DNA from: Turritopsis dohrnii
Taxonomy: Eukaryota > Cnidaria > Hydrozoa > Anthoathecata > Oceaniidae
Direction of reading: 5' to 3'
Assembly: GCA_027922465.2 (NCBI GenBank)
Contig: BQMF02000021.1
Location: forward strand, 620,001-684,000
DNA: 64,000 bases
The translations under genes were made by a program, and so were the position numbers. Position 1 is the stretch's first letter. Each line of letters starts with the position of its first letter. The notes under the pieces are model-generated. The model was not told the DNA's origin, did no database searches, and was given only the letters and a program-made list of their open reading frames with translations. Positions 18,660 through 28,107 of the stretch are shown one piece after another.

Positions 18660-19003
18660 GAGTTTTCCTTCGAACTGGGTCTGTGTAAGTAATATAACGA
18701 GCGGTTACCTTCCTTTCAATTTATGTTTCATACGCAAGTAATCATAGATCACACGTTTTCTGTTTTGGCGCTCTATAAAACAACATTTTTGTGCAAACAG
18801 CACTGTTTCAAGTCACCCCTGCACGATAAATTTCAGTAGGTGTACTTTTTGTGAAGCAATAACTTTTCATTATATATCTGAAAGACAAAAGATGAATGGA
18901 CCTTTTTTCAAAATTTCATAGTAATTACTTTCTTAGATTAAAAGTTATGAGCAAATCTTTTCAAAAAACGGCGAATTTTGTTTCAAGTCACCCCGTTTTA
19001 TGG

Positions 19004-22000
19004 TAGCTACAGTTAGAGAAAGTTAGATGATTTTTTTATTTTCAATCAATAATATTAAGTAGAGTTTTGTTTCAATAATTATAAATGGAGACGATTCCTT
19101 CTACCTATAAGTACTAAAAACTTATTTCAGCAGGGATATATACTGCTTCCATCATCCCCATCCTGCATCCATCATGAATCATGATGTGTATTTATGTATG
19201 ATGATTAATGGATGGATGAGCTGAGAAAAGGATGCCTTCCTTTTCCTTGTTTCATATTTATTCTATGATTTTATACTGTTATAACCCATATAGCCGTCAC
19301 TGAAACAAATAACTTATTATTATTACCTTCCTTCATTGTCAAATTGAGATTTATTCTCACTCATTTTTCGTTGCTTTTTATCATGCTGCTTTGTAGCTTC
19401 GGCCGGCATCTTGAATTTATCTTGACGTTTTGTGTGTTTCTCACATCATTCCTTTCGTATAATGGCAGATTTTTATGTATGTTTGGAGAAAACGAAACAG
19501 AAAGTTTTTTCGTGAAATGGCAATTAGTTTATTAAATCAGAGATCTTCAGAGTTAACAAGCGATTTGGAAGATTTAATTATTGCTGTTTTTGTTGTAAGC
19601 TTTGACACAAAGAAAGGTATATAATATATTAATCTTTAACTGAAGAGAGAGAGAGAGAGGAAAGATGATGATGAAAACACGACGACAGGAACACTTACAA
19701 CCAAAAATAAAGAAGTCGTGAGCACGCGAATGACTTATAGAGGAGTTTCTTAGTGACGTAATGTTTATAAACACCAGTGTTCTTTGCTCGATAATTACGG
19801 TATATTGCAACATAGAATATCATTAATCAAGTCATTTTCCTGTGGTAAGTATGCACACTACTCAGCCTCACAGGAAATAAAAGTCTCTTTATACACTTCA
19901 AAATGTTGTCACTTTATTTGGTTCTCTGGAGTACCCTTAAAGACAATCGACATTAGAAAGTTTCAATACACATTAGCACTTCCTATCTATTTCCGTACGT
20001 ACATTGTATTTAATTTTTAGTATGTAACAAAAGGTATAAAAGTGTAATTAACATTGGAAACTCGTCTATAGCTTCATTTCTCGCTAATGACTGAAAATGA
20101 ATGAAGAAAACAACTGAGCTTTTATGATGGTTTAGATAGACCCTTTGATGTTGATGACGAGGCTGGGATGGGAACAACAACGGCAACCAACGGTACCATC
20201 ACTGTAAACTGAAAAATCTTTAATAGGACGGTAGTTCCATTTATTGCAAAACGTAACATTTGTTCCATACAATTCTATGTGATAAAAGGAAATGTTAAAA
20301 TTAAAATTAAAAAACATAATATACATAATCAAAACAATATTTCCAAGAAATAAATAATGCTAAAACCATGTAATTTTTAGTGCCATTCCTTTAAACTAAT
20401 ACATCCTTAAAGTACCAGTAAATTTTGTTTATCAGTCACGGAAAATATGCCCTCATGAAAAAAACAGTACATTGTCTACCAATCTCTCTTTTTAGCTATT
20501 ACTGTCTATGTGCCAAATTACGGACAGTCTTCATTATTACGGACATCAAAATGTAAACAAAGATTCTTGTCACAAAAATAGACATGCACTCTAGCCAAGT
20601 TCACCACGAATGACTGAATAAAATGTTTTATGAACAGAGCAATAGAAAGCAATTAGCAGCAACACTTGAAGAATGATGGACCGTGAAGAATTATAATGAC
20701 TTATATTTCAATAATCAATAAGAAGTGTCCTCCCCCACTGTGATTGACATACAAAAGCTTTATTTATTTGACTTATTTTATGATAATTAACTTTCTAAAA
20801 GCATGATCTAAAACCATTTTCATTCCTCAACTCATTTTCAAACATAAATTTTCGACCTGTCGAAGCCCTTTGTTCCAACGATGACATAACTGATATTTCA
20901 TGATGGAGGTGGCCATTATTATTTTTTATCCGTAAATATGACTACCATTGTATATACACACAGAGCTCATAAAAATATGCATGATTTTCAAGAGAGCAGT
21001 CTATTTTTAAAGAAATCTTTAAAGGTAGGAAAAATAAATTGTAAACGTCATATTGGTAATTTTCTGGCGTTCAAATAAATTTAATAATCTTTGAAGTTTG
21101 TTTTATTACAGTTTGGTTGACAGTACAGGATGTGCCGTGTTTTTAATTTACAAACGTTGGAATTATGTTTTGATCGATGTCCGTAATAATGAATGCTGTC
21201 GGCAAAGTTGTCTGTAAGGTTCTATAATAACTTCCTTGTGAAGTGATATTGCTATTCAAAAAACTAAACATAACCTAAACACGTTATAATATAAAATGTT
21301 AAATGATTAATCATGAACAATGAAATAATTAACTTTCCATGTGATGTGTTGCTTATAAACATAGCTTTGTATGATGGTCCAGAAGGGTCAAACTGCACAC
21401 ACATCAAGAAAAACTGAATGCTGCTATCTTACTGCACACTCCTCAAGTAGCCTAACACTGCACACTATCATTGACGTTTTTTTTTTAAATTTATTTTACA
21501 GAGGATAGAATTGCAATAAACTTACTGATGTGGGCCTCCACCAGAAATGTATACCTCAGATTTGATGGCAGAGAACTTACGCACAATCACGCGATAGGTG
21601 ATCATGATCTCATGTAATTTTTGGTACTCATTTATTACATCACATCATACAGAATTTCATACAGCTTTCTGCTGCATACATTATCATTCGTATACTTTCT
21701 GTTACTGATTTGTTGATTAAATTTTTCATCACCTATTTTTTTGACATGGCATTTGTGCACATTGAAATTAGAAAAAGTATAAAATTTTACCAGGGATATT
21801 AGTAATATAATAATAAGATGTAATAGACATTAAGTATTTGTTAGGGCCAACAATAAAAGCACTTTTAATGAGTTGATGAAAGTTGGGCATCTTTTAAACG
21901 TCTCAAGTTATTATTATTATTACATATCATTATTACTAGTATTCCATATCAAAATTTTCCTTGTTTTCTGCCATCAATACTGAAAAATTGTTTTCTCGAA

Positions 22001-22387
22001 TGTTTTCTTATATATAAAGAACTTGACTGGAAAATGTAATTAAAACAGCCATTCTTAAAAATAAATATTATAGTGCCTGTGTCTTATTCACCCACTTCTT
22101 TACCTTATATCTCTACTGTCTCTTAACTGTTTCTATTCAAATATATCAAACATTTTTCTGGACTCTGTAGTATTGGTGACAGGATGGTGTTAGAGTAGAG
22201 GAACTTGTGACGTCATTAGTATCATCCCTATGATGGTTGGTTTTAGTGAAGAATCTCATAATTTTTTTGATGACTTTTTCGATCTCTTCAAGATTGTTAC
22301 TTCCCAGAGCTATTCTGAAGTTATATTGTGGGACAGGATGCAAGATCACCCTCCATGGACCGAAAATAACTCTATTTTGGCAGCCAT
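19004..22387. other. Largely non-coding stretch
   Basis: AT-rich, with a GA microsatellite at about 19647-19660. Apart from one candidate exon at 20132-20274 I see no coding sequence I can support. Confidence 0.5.
20132..20274 (-). CDS. Candidate terminal exon of an unrecognised cysteine-containing protein
   Basis: After an acceptor TTATCACATAG (minus strand) an open frame of about 46 codons runs to a TAA: it includes NVTFCNKWNYRPIKDF and SDGTVGCRCCSHPSL. Four cysteines in so short a piece, one as CRCC, suggest an extracellular domain. No upstream exon was found and the family is unknown. It could be a chance open frame. Confidence 0.2.
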
Positions 22388-22706
22388 CTTGGGGGATTTT
22401 TTGTGTGGATTTATTTTTGCAAATTTATGATTTTATTTGCTCATTTTTCGGCTGTGTACCTTTCGTATTAACTGTTTCCTTGTACTTATCAAGCACCCTT
22501 TGGTTTTGCAATGTGGCAGGCATGGAAATGGTGGTTTTTGCTGCTACTTCTAAGCTATGTTATAAAAATGCACGCATTGCACATTCTCGAAAATAAATCC
22601 AAACATTTTCCTTGAGAAGCTCTGACTCAGAAAAATTAATCCACGCAGAACGCTCTCAAACCGTGGCTTGCAGAAATTAGTCCACGCAAAAAAAAATCCC
22701 CTTAAG
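22388..22706. mobile_element. MITE with TGCGTGGA-type ends
   Basis: The left end CTTGGGGGATTTTTTGTGTG then GATTTATTTTTGCAA is an imperfect inverse of the right end at 22665-22706, which ends AAAAAATCCCCTTAAG. About 320 bp, no coding sequence. Its ends resemble in style the GATTAATTTTCGCGG element at 23083-24139. Confidence 0.65.
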
Positions 22707-23082
22707 TTATTTTATTAACAGTCTACACATTCAGAAAAAAAATTTTGTATCTTGGGAATTCTGAACACATTCTTTAAAGAAACTTAATTTCCCTCTGAGC
22801 TTGGTGCTCCTTGTTAGAGTATCAGCCTCATAATTCCTTAATCAGTTCCTTCCATTCAATTTTCTGCTGAATTTCTATTTTGTCACTTTTGTATGTATGC
22901 ATACAAATCAGCCCTCTGAATTTAATTTAAAATAGGTCGACAAAATTTAGCAATTTCATGTTGGCTTTCGGAATCTTGCATCGGTTTAAGGTCAGCTTTT
23001 GTCAAGTGCCGACCTAAATTCAAAGGACTGTATATAATACATCATAATTGATAACTTTGCTATTTTTGATAGCTGCTTTAAG

Positions 23083-24139
23083 GGGATTAATTTTCGCGGG
23101 GATTAATTTTCGCGGTTCAGCCCATCCGCGAAATTTTGGCATTTCGCGGGGATTTATTTTCGCGGATGACGCATTTCCAAATACTTCGCGGGGACTTATT
23201 TTCGCGGATGAGGCAAAATTTGACGATTTTTGAAATTTAACAAAATAAGTTCTAAAATAGTATTTTTGGACTTACAAGCGAATTAATCATCGAAAAGTCT
23301 CAGATTTCTAGCTGGCCAGGGAATTAGATCCTTTAAAGGGGTTAAGTAAAAATAGTAAAATCGAGACAAAGTTATTATGTACCATGGTTCAAACTATCTT
23401 AATAACAAACAAACTCATTAGTAGATAAAACACAACACAATATAATAAAAACGAGAATCTCTTGCGACATTTAAAAAATAGTCTTATGGTTCATCATCAA
23501 ACGCATCAAACGCATTACGAGAAAAATCAACATCAGCTTCATCACTAGAGGCGGGTACATATTCTTCTTCTTCTTTATCTTCCGATTCATCCGCCACGCG
23601 TTCGCTTCTACGAGTGTACGCGACCTTTAATTGCCCTTCTTGCGAAACTGTTGATCAGTCGAGAGTGAAAAAAAAGACAAAAAGTAAAGATACAGTTGCA
23701 AACTCCAAGAGACCGCGACGAGATCGTGATATCAGAACGATGTTTTCGAGTGCTACTGTCAAAACGAGTGCCGCACGAGATCGAAACAAACCAGCAAGAC
23801 GAAAAATGACCAATGAAAAAGTTTCTATTGTAATTGACTAAAGAATTTTTTAGAAAAGAATTACGTAAACTAAATCAAATGATCTTTTCCTTCCTCGTCT
23901 ATTTCCAAATAGAAAACTGGGAGGTCGGCAAAACACTATGGAAAAAGTGTGAAAGTTCGTTAAAAAGTAGAAAAAATCATAGAAAACAAATTTCGCGGAT
24001 CGGATATTTTTTCAAAATTTTCGCGGGGACAAATTTTCGCGGATGGCCTCTTTCCGGATTTTCGCGGGGACTTATTTTCCCGGATGAGGCCAAAATCCGC
24101 GAAATCCGCGAAAATTAATCCCCGCGAAAATTAATCCCC
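23083..24139. mobile_element. TTAA-flanked TIR element with repeated GATTAATTTTCGCGG
   Basis: The 18-bp end GGGGATTAATTTTCGCGG is exactly inverted at 24122-24139. TTAA flanks both sides (23079-23082, 24140-24143), as for piggyBac/Kolobok-type insertion. The GGGGATTAATTTTCGCGG motif recurs in several variants in each arm. In the middle (23614-23838) is a short basic open frame (NCPSCETVDQSRVKKKTKSK...) of unknown origin, perhaps the relic of a captured or transposon gene. Confidence 0.8.
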
Positions 24140-24422
24140 TTAAAGTGGTTTTTGGCACTTTGTTTCTTTTCGAAAATAAGAATGTTTTCAGTTTGATATG
24201 ACTTGTTTTAATGACAATTGTTCTCAATTTCAGCCTGGACAGTTCCTGAGCAGCTCCTTATTTTTTAACCCTTTTCAGCCTCAAGTTCCTTATAAAGGTG
24301 TTGTGTCAAGTTTTATCAAAATATCAGATTCTAAAATAATCAAGTCAATCATGTTGTGATGGATTTTTTTAGCTGAGAAAGAGGGCGGAGAACTTTGTTC
24401 AAAGATTATAGACATACCTTAA

Positions 24423-24685
24423 AGGTACTAATTTTCGCGCATATTAATTTTCGTGCACCAGCCAATTGTCTTCAATTTATCGGTATTAATTTTCGGGCAC
24501 AAAGGCCTCCTTATGTTTTTTTCTAGGCATACAAATAAAAATGAAGAAATTTGTAAAAACAAAAAAACGGTTTTAAAATATGGTATATATTGATTTTCGC
24601 GCATAATTTCGGTATTAAATTTCGCGCATTTTTGGGCCTCTGCGCGAAATTGCGCGAAAATTAGTACGTGCAGAAATTAGTACCT
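24423..24685. mobile_element. Small TTAA-flanked MITE with GGTACTAATTTTCGCGC ends
   Basis: Ends AGGTACTAATTT and, inverted, AAATTAGTACCT; TTAA immediately outside both (24419-24422 and 24686-24689). The body repeats TTAATTTTCG and TTTCGCGCA. It is built like its neighbour at 23083 but from different words. Confidence 0.75.
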
Positions 24686-24689
24686 TTAA

Positions 24690-25506
24690 AGTAATAAGAA
24701 TGTTTATGCTGATATTAGTAATTTGTTTCTGTTTCCATCTCAAGCAATATTTTGACAAAAATAAAAATGTTTGCTGCTTACTAGTGACAAAAAAAGAGGT
24801 ATATACACTATCTTTACAACTTGTTAGTTTCGGTGACATTACAAGGTAAAATAGAAAAAAAAATCTTAAAAGTTGCTGGGTATATTGTTTTCATGAATAA
24901 TATCCATCAAAGAAATTGTTTACATAGCATTTTTATCTAAAAATGTTTTGCCTAACAGTCTTGTTTTTATTTGGAAGTGAGGAAACTCATAATGATCGTG
25001 TTTACCGTACAAAAATGACAACGTTGTTACCATGAACTTAGTGACTGTGATTTAGTATGTTAACGTACTGTGAATATTAAATATCATTCAATTGAGTTTA
25101 AAAAGTGTCATTTTTCATCAGGAGACCAGGTGATTTTGTCACACTATATATACCATAAAAATATCTACATAATGTTTTCTACTGAAAATGATGTGTGAAT
25201 GACTAAAAGTTATATACATACACACCCCTCAAATTTTTGACTTGTTACAGGATAAAATGTTTGTATTGAGAAAAAGCAAAAGAAATTCAAAAAGTGTAAT
25301 ATTAATTAAAACAGAAGTGTGAATTCATATAAGTATTAAGGACTTGTTGATGCAGTTCTCAATCGCTTTCAGAGATGGTGTATAAAACATAGTTTTTAAC
25401 TGTGTTTTTATCACTTCAGATTTCTAGGCTAAACAATATTTATATGGTTCAAAGTATATAGCTAAAAAATAACAACAAACTATTATACAGTTTTTTTCTC
25501 TTTTTT
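24690..25506. other. Intergenic stretch downstream of HADH
   Basis: AT-rich with no recognised feature. It lies 3' of the minus-strand HADH gene. Confidence 0.5.
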
Positions 25507-26496
25507 TTAATAAAGCGTATGCTTGTACTTGTAAAAACCTCGTCCAGTTTTCTGTCCTAGTTTACTCTCCAAAACCATACTGTTAAGAATTTCACTTGGA
25601 AAAAATAATGGATTGTCTGGCTCTTTATAATGCCACCCGTCAATCACTGTTTTGACTGTATCAAGACCAATTATATCCATGATTTCAAATGGCCCTTTTG
25701 GGTAACCAGCTCCTAGCTTCATGGCTGTGTCTATATCTGTAACTGTAGCATGGCCACGCTCTAAAAGCCGCAGGGCTTCCATTAAATACGGAAATATCAG
25801 GCGGTTGACAATAAAACCAAGGGTATCTGGACTAGGTATAGGAATTTTGCCAAGGTCTTCACAAAACCTTTTTATCTTTTCAAATGTTTCGTCAGAGGTA
25901 TCCAGAGTGCGTATCACCTCTACCGCCCTCATATTCCATACTGGATTAAAGAAATGTAACCCACCAAATCGGTCACCTCTGGATGTTACCTTTGAAATAT
26001 CTTCAATACATAGGGATGACGTATTGGATGTGAGAATTGCATGAGGCGGTGCCACCTGGTCAATTTTTTGAAATATTTTCTGTTTAATTGGCAGATTTTC
26101 GATTACGGTCTCTATGATAAAATCTGCATTGGCGCATCCTTGTGATATATCCTGCATTGTTGTAATGTTTTTGATGACATTGTCTGTAAATCTTTTAGCA
26201 GACTTTGGTTCATCTGGGAATTTCTTTTTTGATATTATATCTAAGGATCGCATTATTGATACCATGCATTTTTGGCTGTATTCGTCATTATCTACTACAG
26301 TGACTTGGAAGCCACTTTGTGCACAAGATTGTGCAACTCCAGAACCCATTATACCACCACCCACCACTGTGACGTGTTTTATGTTTCCATTATTTTCATG
26401 TCTGTGAACATTTGTTGTAGTGAGCGCCCTCACGTAACGTGGCTGGATGTGGAAAGCACAACTAAATGTTGCTCTTCGTACAGCAATATTGTACAT
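25507..26496 (-). CDS. HADH: Short-chain 3-hydroxyacyl-CoA dehydrogenase, mitochondrial, intronless
   Basis: Catalyses the NAD-dependent oxidation of L-3-hydroxyacyl-CoA to 3-ketoacyl-CoA in mitochondrial beta-oxidation of short and medium chains. The 329-residue frame starts with about 37 residues rich in Arg/Ser/Thr and poor in acids, a plausible mitochondrial presequence. A Rossmann fold follows with VVGGGIMGSG (44-53) and Asp69 for NAD. By alignment from memory with the human enzyme, the active-site set is Ser160, His181, Glu193 and Asn231 (in SNTSSL, GLHFFNP, VEVI and GFIVNRL). The C-terminal dimer domain contains AMKLGAGYPKGPFE and ends GRGFYKYK. All key residues are intact. The gene is a single exon, unlike the multi-exon vertebrate gene, and an A-rich run follows the stop directly. 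Human HADH is 314 residues, so the length is normal. Confidence 0.97.
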   Translation of the reverse strand: MYNIAVRRATFSCAFHIQPRYVRALTTTNVHRHENNGNIKHVTVVGGGIMGSGVAQSCAQSGFQVTVVDNDEYSQKCMVSIMRSLDIISKKKFPDEPKSAKRFTDNVIKNITTMQDISQGCANADFIIETVIENLPIKQKIFQKIDQVAPPHAILTSNTSSLCIEDISKVTSRGDRFGGLHFFNPVWNMRAVEVIRTLDTSDETFEKIKRFCEDLGKIPIPSPDTLGFIVNRLIFPYLMEALRLLERGHATVTDIDTAMKLGAGYPKGPFEIMDIIGLDTVKTVIDGWHYKEPDNPLFFPSEILNSMVLESKLGQKTGRGFYKYKHTLY

Positions 26497-27928
26497 TCTT
26501 TTTTCACAGAAAATTGATAATTATTTTAATTATTAAGTTTTGTTAATACACGATATTAAAATTTTTCTGGAATCTTTCTTTTTAATAAAATCTTCTTAAG
26601 TAAAACCCTCTACCAATGTGCATTTGATTAGAAACTGTCTTGATAATTCAATTTTGTTTGCCACCAAAATCTTTTATGATGTTTTGTTGTAAACACAGAC
26701 CTGCAAACCAGTCGCGTGTGTTATATTTTTTTGCACGTTGCTTTTATAAAATTACTGTAATACACTCCATCGTAGTTTGTAAAAACTACTTGTGCTTATC
26801 AATGACAAGTTATTTCTCTTAATTAATTTTCAGAATTTAGATATGAAACTTCGTTATAATTTTATTTTTATGTATTATTTTCGTTTTAAAAGAGTTCCTG
26901 TTCGTTTCCGTTTCCCCATTTTGATTTTTAACAGTTGTGATGGAGTTCGTGTTGTTTAAATAAAATACTAAGACTCTTGTTACACCTGAAAGTTTTATTA
27001 CAAGGTCATAATTTCGATATTCTCTTCGAAGTTTCAGTCTAAGGTTTTCTTAATTTTAGAATTTCGAAAGTATTTTTCAATTGTCATGTCATAATAATAC
27101 AAAGAGAATTTCAAACGCCAGCGTTTCGAATTATCGATCAACTAAAAATCTAAGAAAGATATTAAAATTTTTTTTGTAACGGATCAAGTTGAATTTGCAG
27201 ATGTCACGAACAGCAATTAACAACTTCTGTTATCATATCAATAGATAATCTAAAAATAAATAAATTGTTAAAAAGAGCCAAATGGAGGTGTGTTGAAGGA
27301 TCAAACGCTATTCATAATTTTGTCACGTCGTTTTTTAGTTTTGAATCAAAATGACATTTAGTATTATTATCATCATATTGCGACGTAACATTATTTTAGA
27401 ATGTTCTTTCATCGGATTTGATGACATCAAGGCTCAGCTTGAACCAAGGCTCAAAATGTTTTAGATCTTTGGAGTTGGAGAAGGACATCAAAAAATAAAT
27501 AAATAAATAAATAAATAACATACATGACGTAAACATCGTTGGAAGTTCAAAATATTTAAAGTTAAACATTTCCGATGTTCAGTCACAATTTACAAAACGT
27601 GCATTATAGTGGTACAAGAGGCAGAAGGTGTGCACGGATAATATTTAAATTTTGTATGCTCTGCAATTAATTTTCTTTAAACAAGTGAGAAAATACCATT
27701 AACCAGAACGAGGCTTGTTAAACAGCTGAGCCAAGGAACTGAGTTGCGTCTCGCTCCAAACTTTATTTTCGTTGTATAAACCTAAATGTATGTATTGCTA
27801 TGAACAGTGACCACCTGAGTCATGTTCTTCTTAATCGTCGGCCATACTCGCCTTCAAAGACATTGTGTGCTTCACTCCGTTCTTCCTCAGAACATCTCTT
27901 TAATCAACCCATAGGCTAAAATCGACAA
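26497..27928. promoter_or_regulatory. Presumed shared upstream region of HADH and DENND11
   Basis: HADH reads left from 26496; the first recognised DENND11 exon reads right from 28108. The 1.4 kb between them should hold both promoters and the missing first exon of DENND11, but I find no coding exon resembling that protein's N-terminus. An (AAAT)n microsatellite lies at about 27489-27520. No specific promoter motif is called. Confidence 0.4.
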
Positions 27929-28045
27929 AAATGCCACTGCCATGAAGAGCATTTTCTTTTAAATAGTGTATATAAATATGTGCATTTTCTTTAGAAATAT
28001 TCTCCATCGCAGTGACTTTTCAACCAATTTATCCAGTGAAAACTT
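27929..28045. repeat. Palindromic MITE, 'CAGTGGGCAAA' family, copy E (inverted)
   Basis: Read on the minus strand: CACTGGATAAATTGGTTGAA, then CACTGCGATGGAG, ATTTCTAAAGAAA, and AATGCTCTTCATGGCAGTG. It matches the layout of the copies at 1284 and 34562. It lies 60 bp before DENND11 exon 2, and explains the misleading open frame that precedes that exon. Confidence 0.6.
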
Positions 28046-28107
28046 ACCATGCGGATTGTGTAGCAAACCCTCCAGCAATTTGTATGTCTGTTTATTTGTT
28101 TTCTCAG

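Larger units (their letters stand above)
9896..19003. mobile_element. Possible outer element of a nested transposon block
   Basis: The motif CGGGGTGACTTGAAACA at 9896-9912 reappears in inverse orientation at about 18979-18995. A further inverse copy (TTTCAAGTCACCCCTGC) is at about 18806. I read this as an old TIR element whose interior was filled by later insertions: a hAT at 10619-13189 and a 5 kb TIR element at 13198-18251. The uninterrupted parts would be 9896-10618 and 18252-19003. The link rests only on short terminal matches, so chance juxtaposition of two solo ends is possible. Confidence 0.4.

Noticed and set aside
23079..24143. CRISPR-like array (repeated GGGGATTAATTTTCGCGG)
   Set aside because: Repeats are inverted about a centre, of unequal spacing, and lie in the arms of a TTAA-flanked element in an animal genome.
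27966..28107. In-frame N-terminal extension of DENND11 exon 2 (MYINMCIFF...)
   Set aside because: It is MITE copy E plus the intron's polypyrimidine tract; a clean acceptor TTTTCTCAG precedes the conserved GNVVEWC, and the extension resembles nothing in DENND11.
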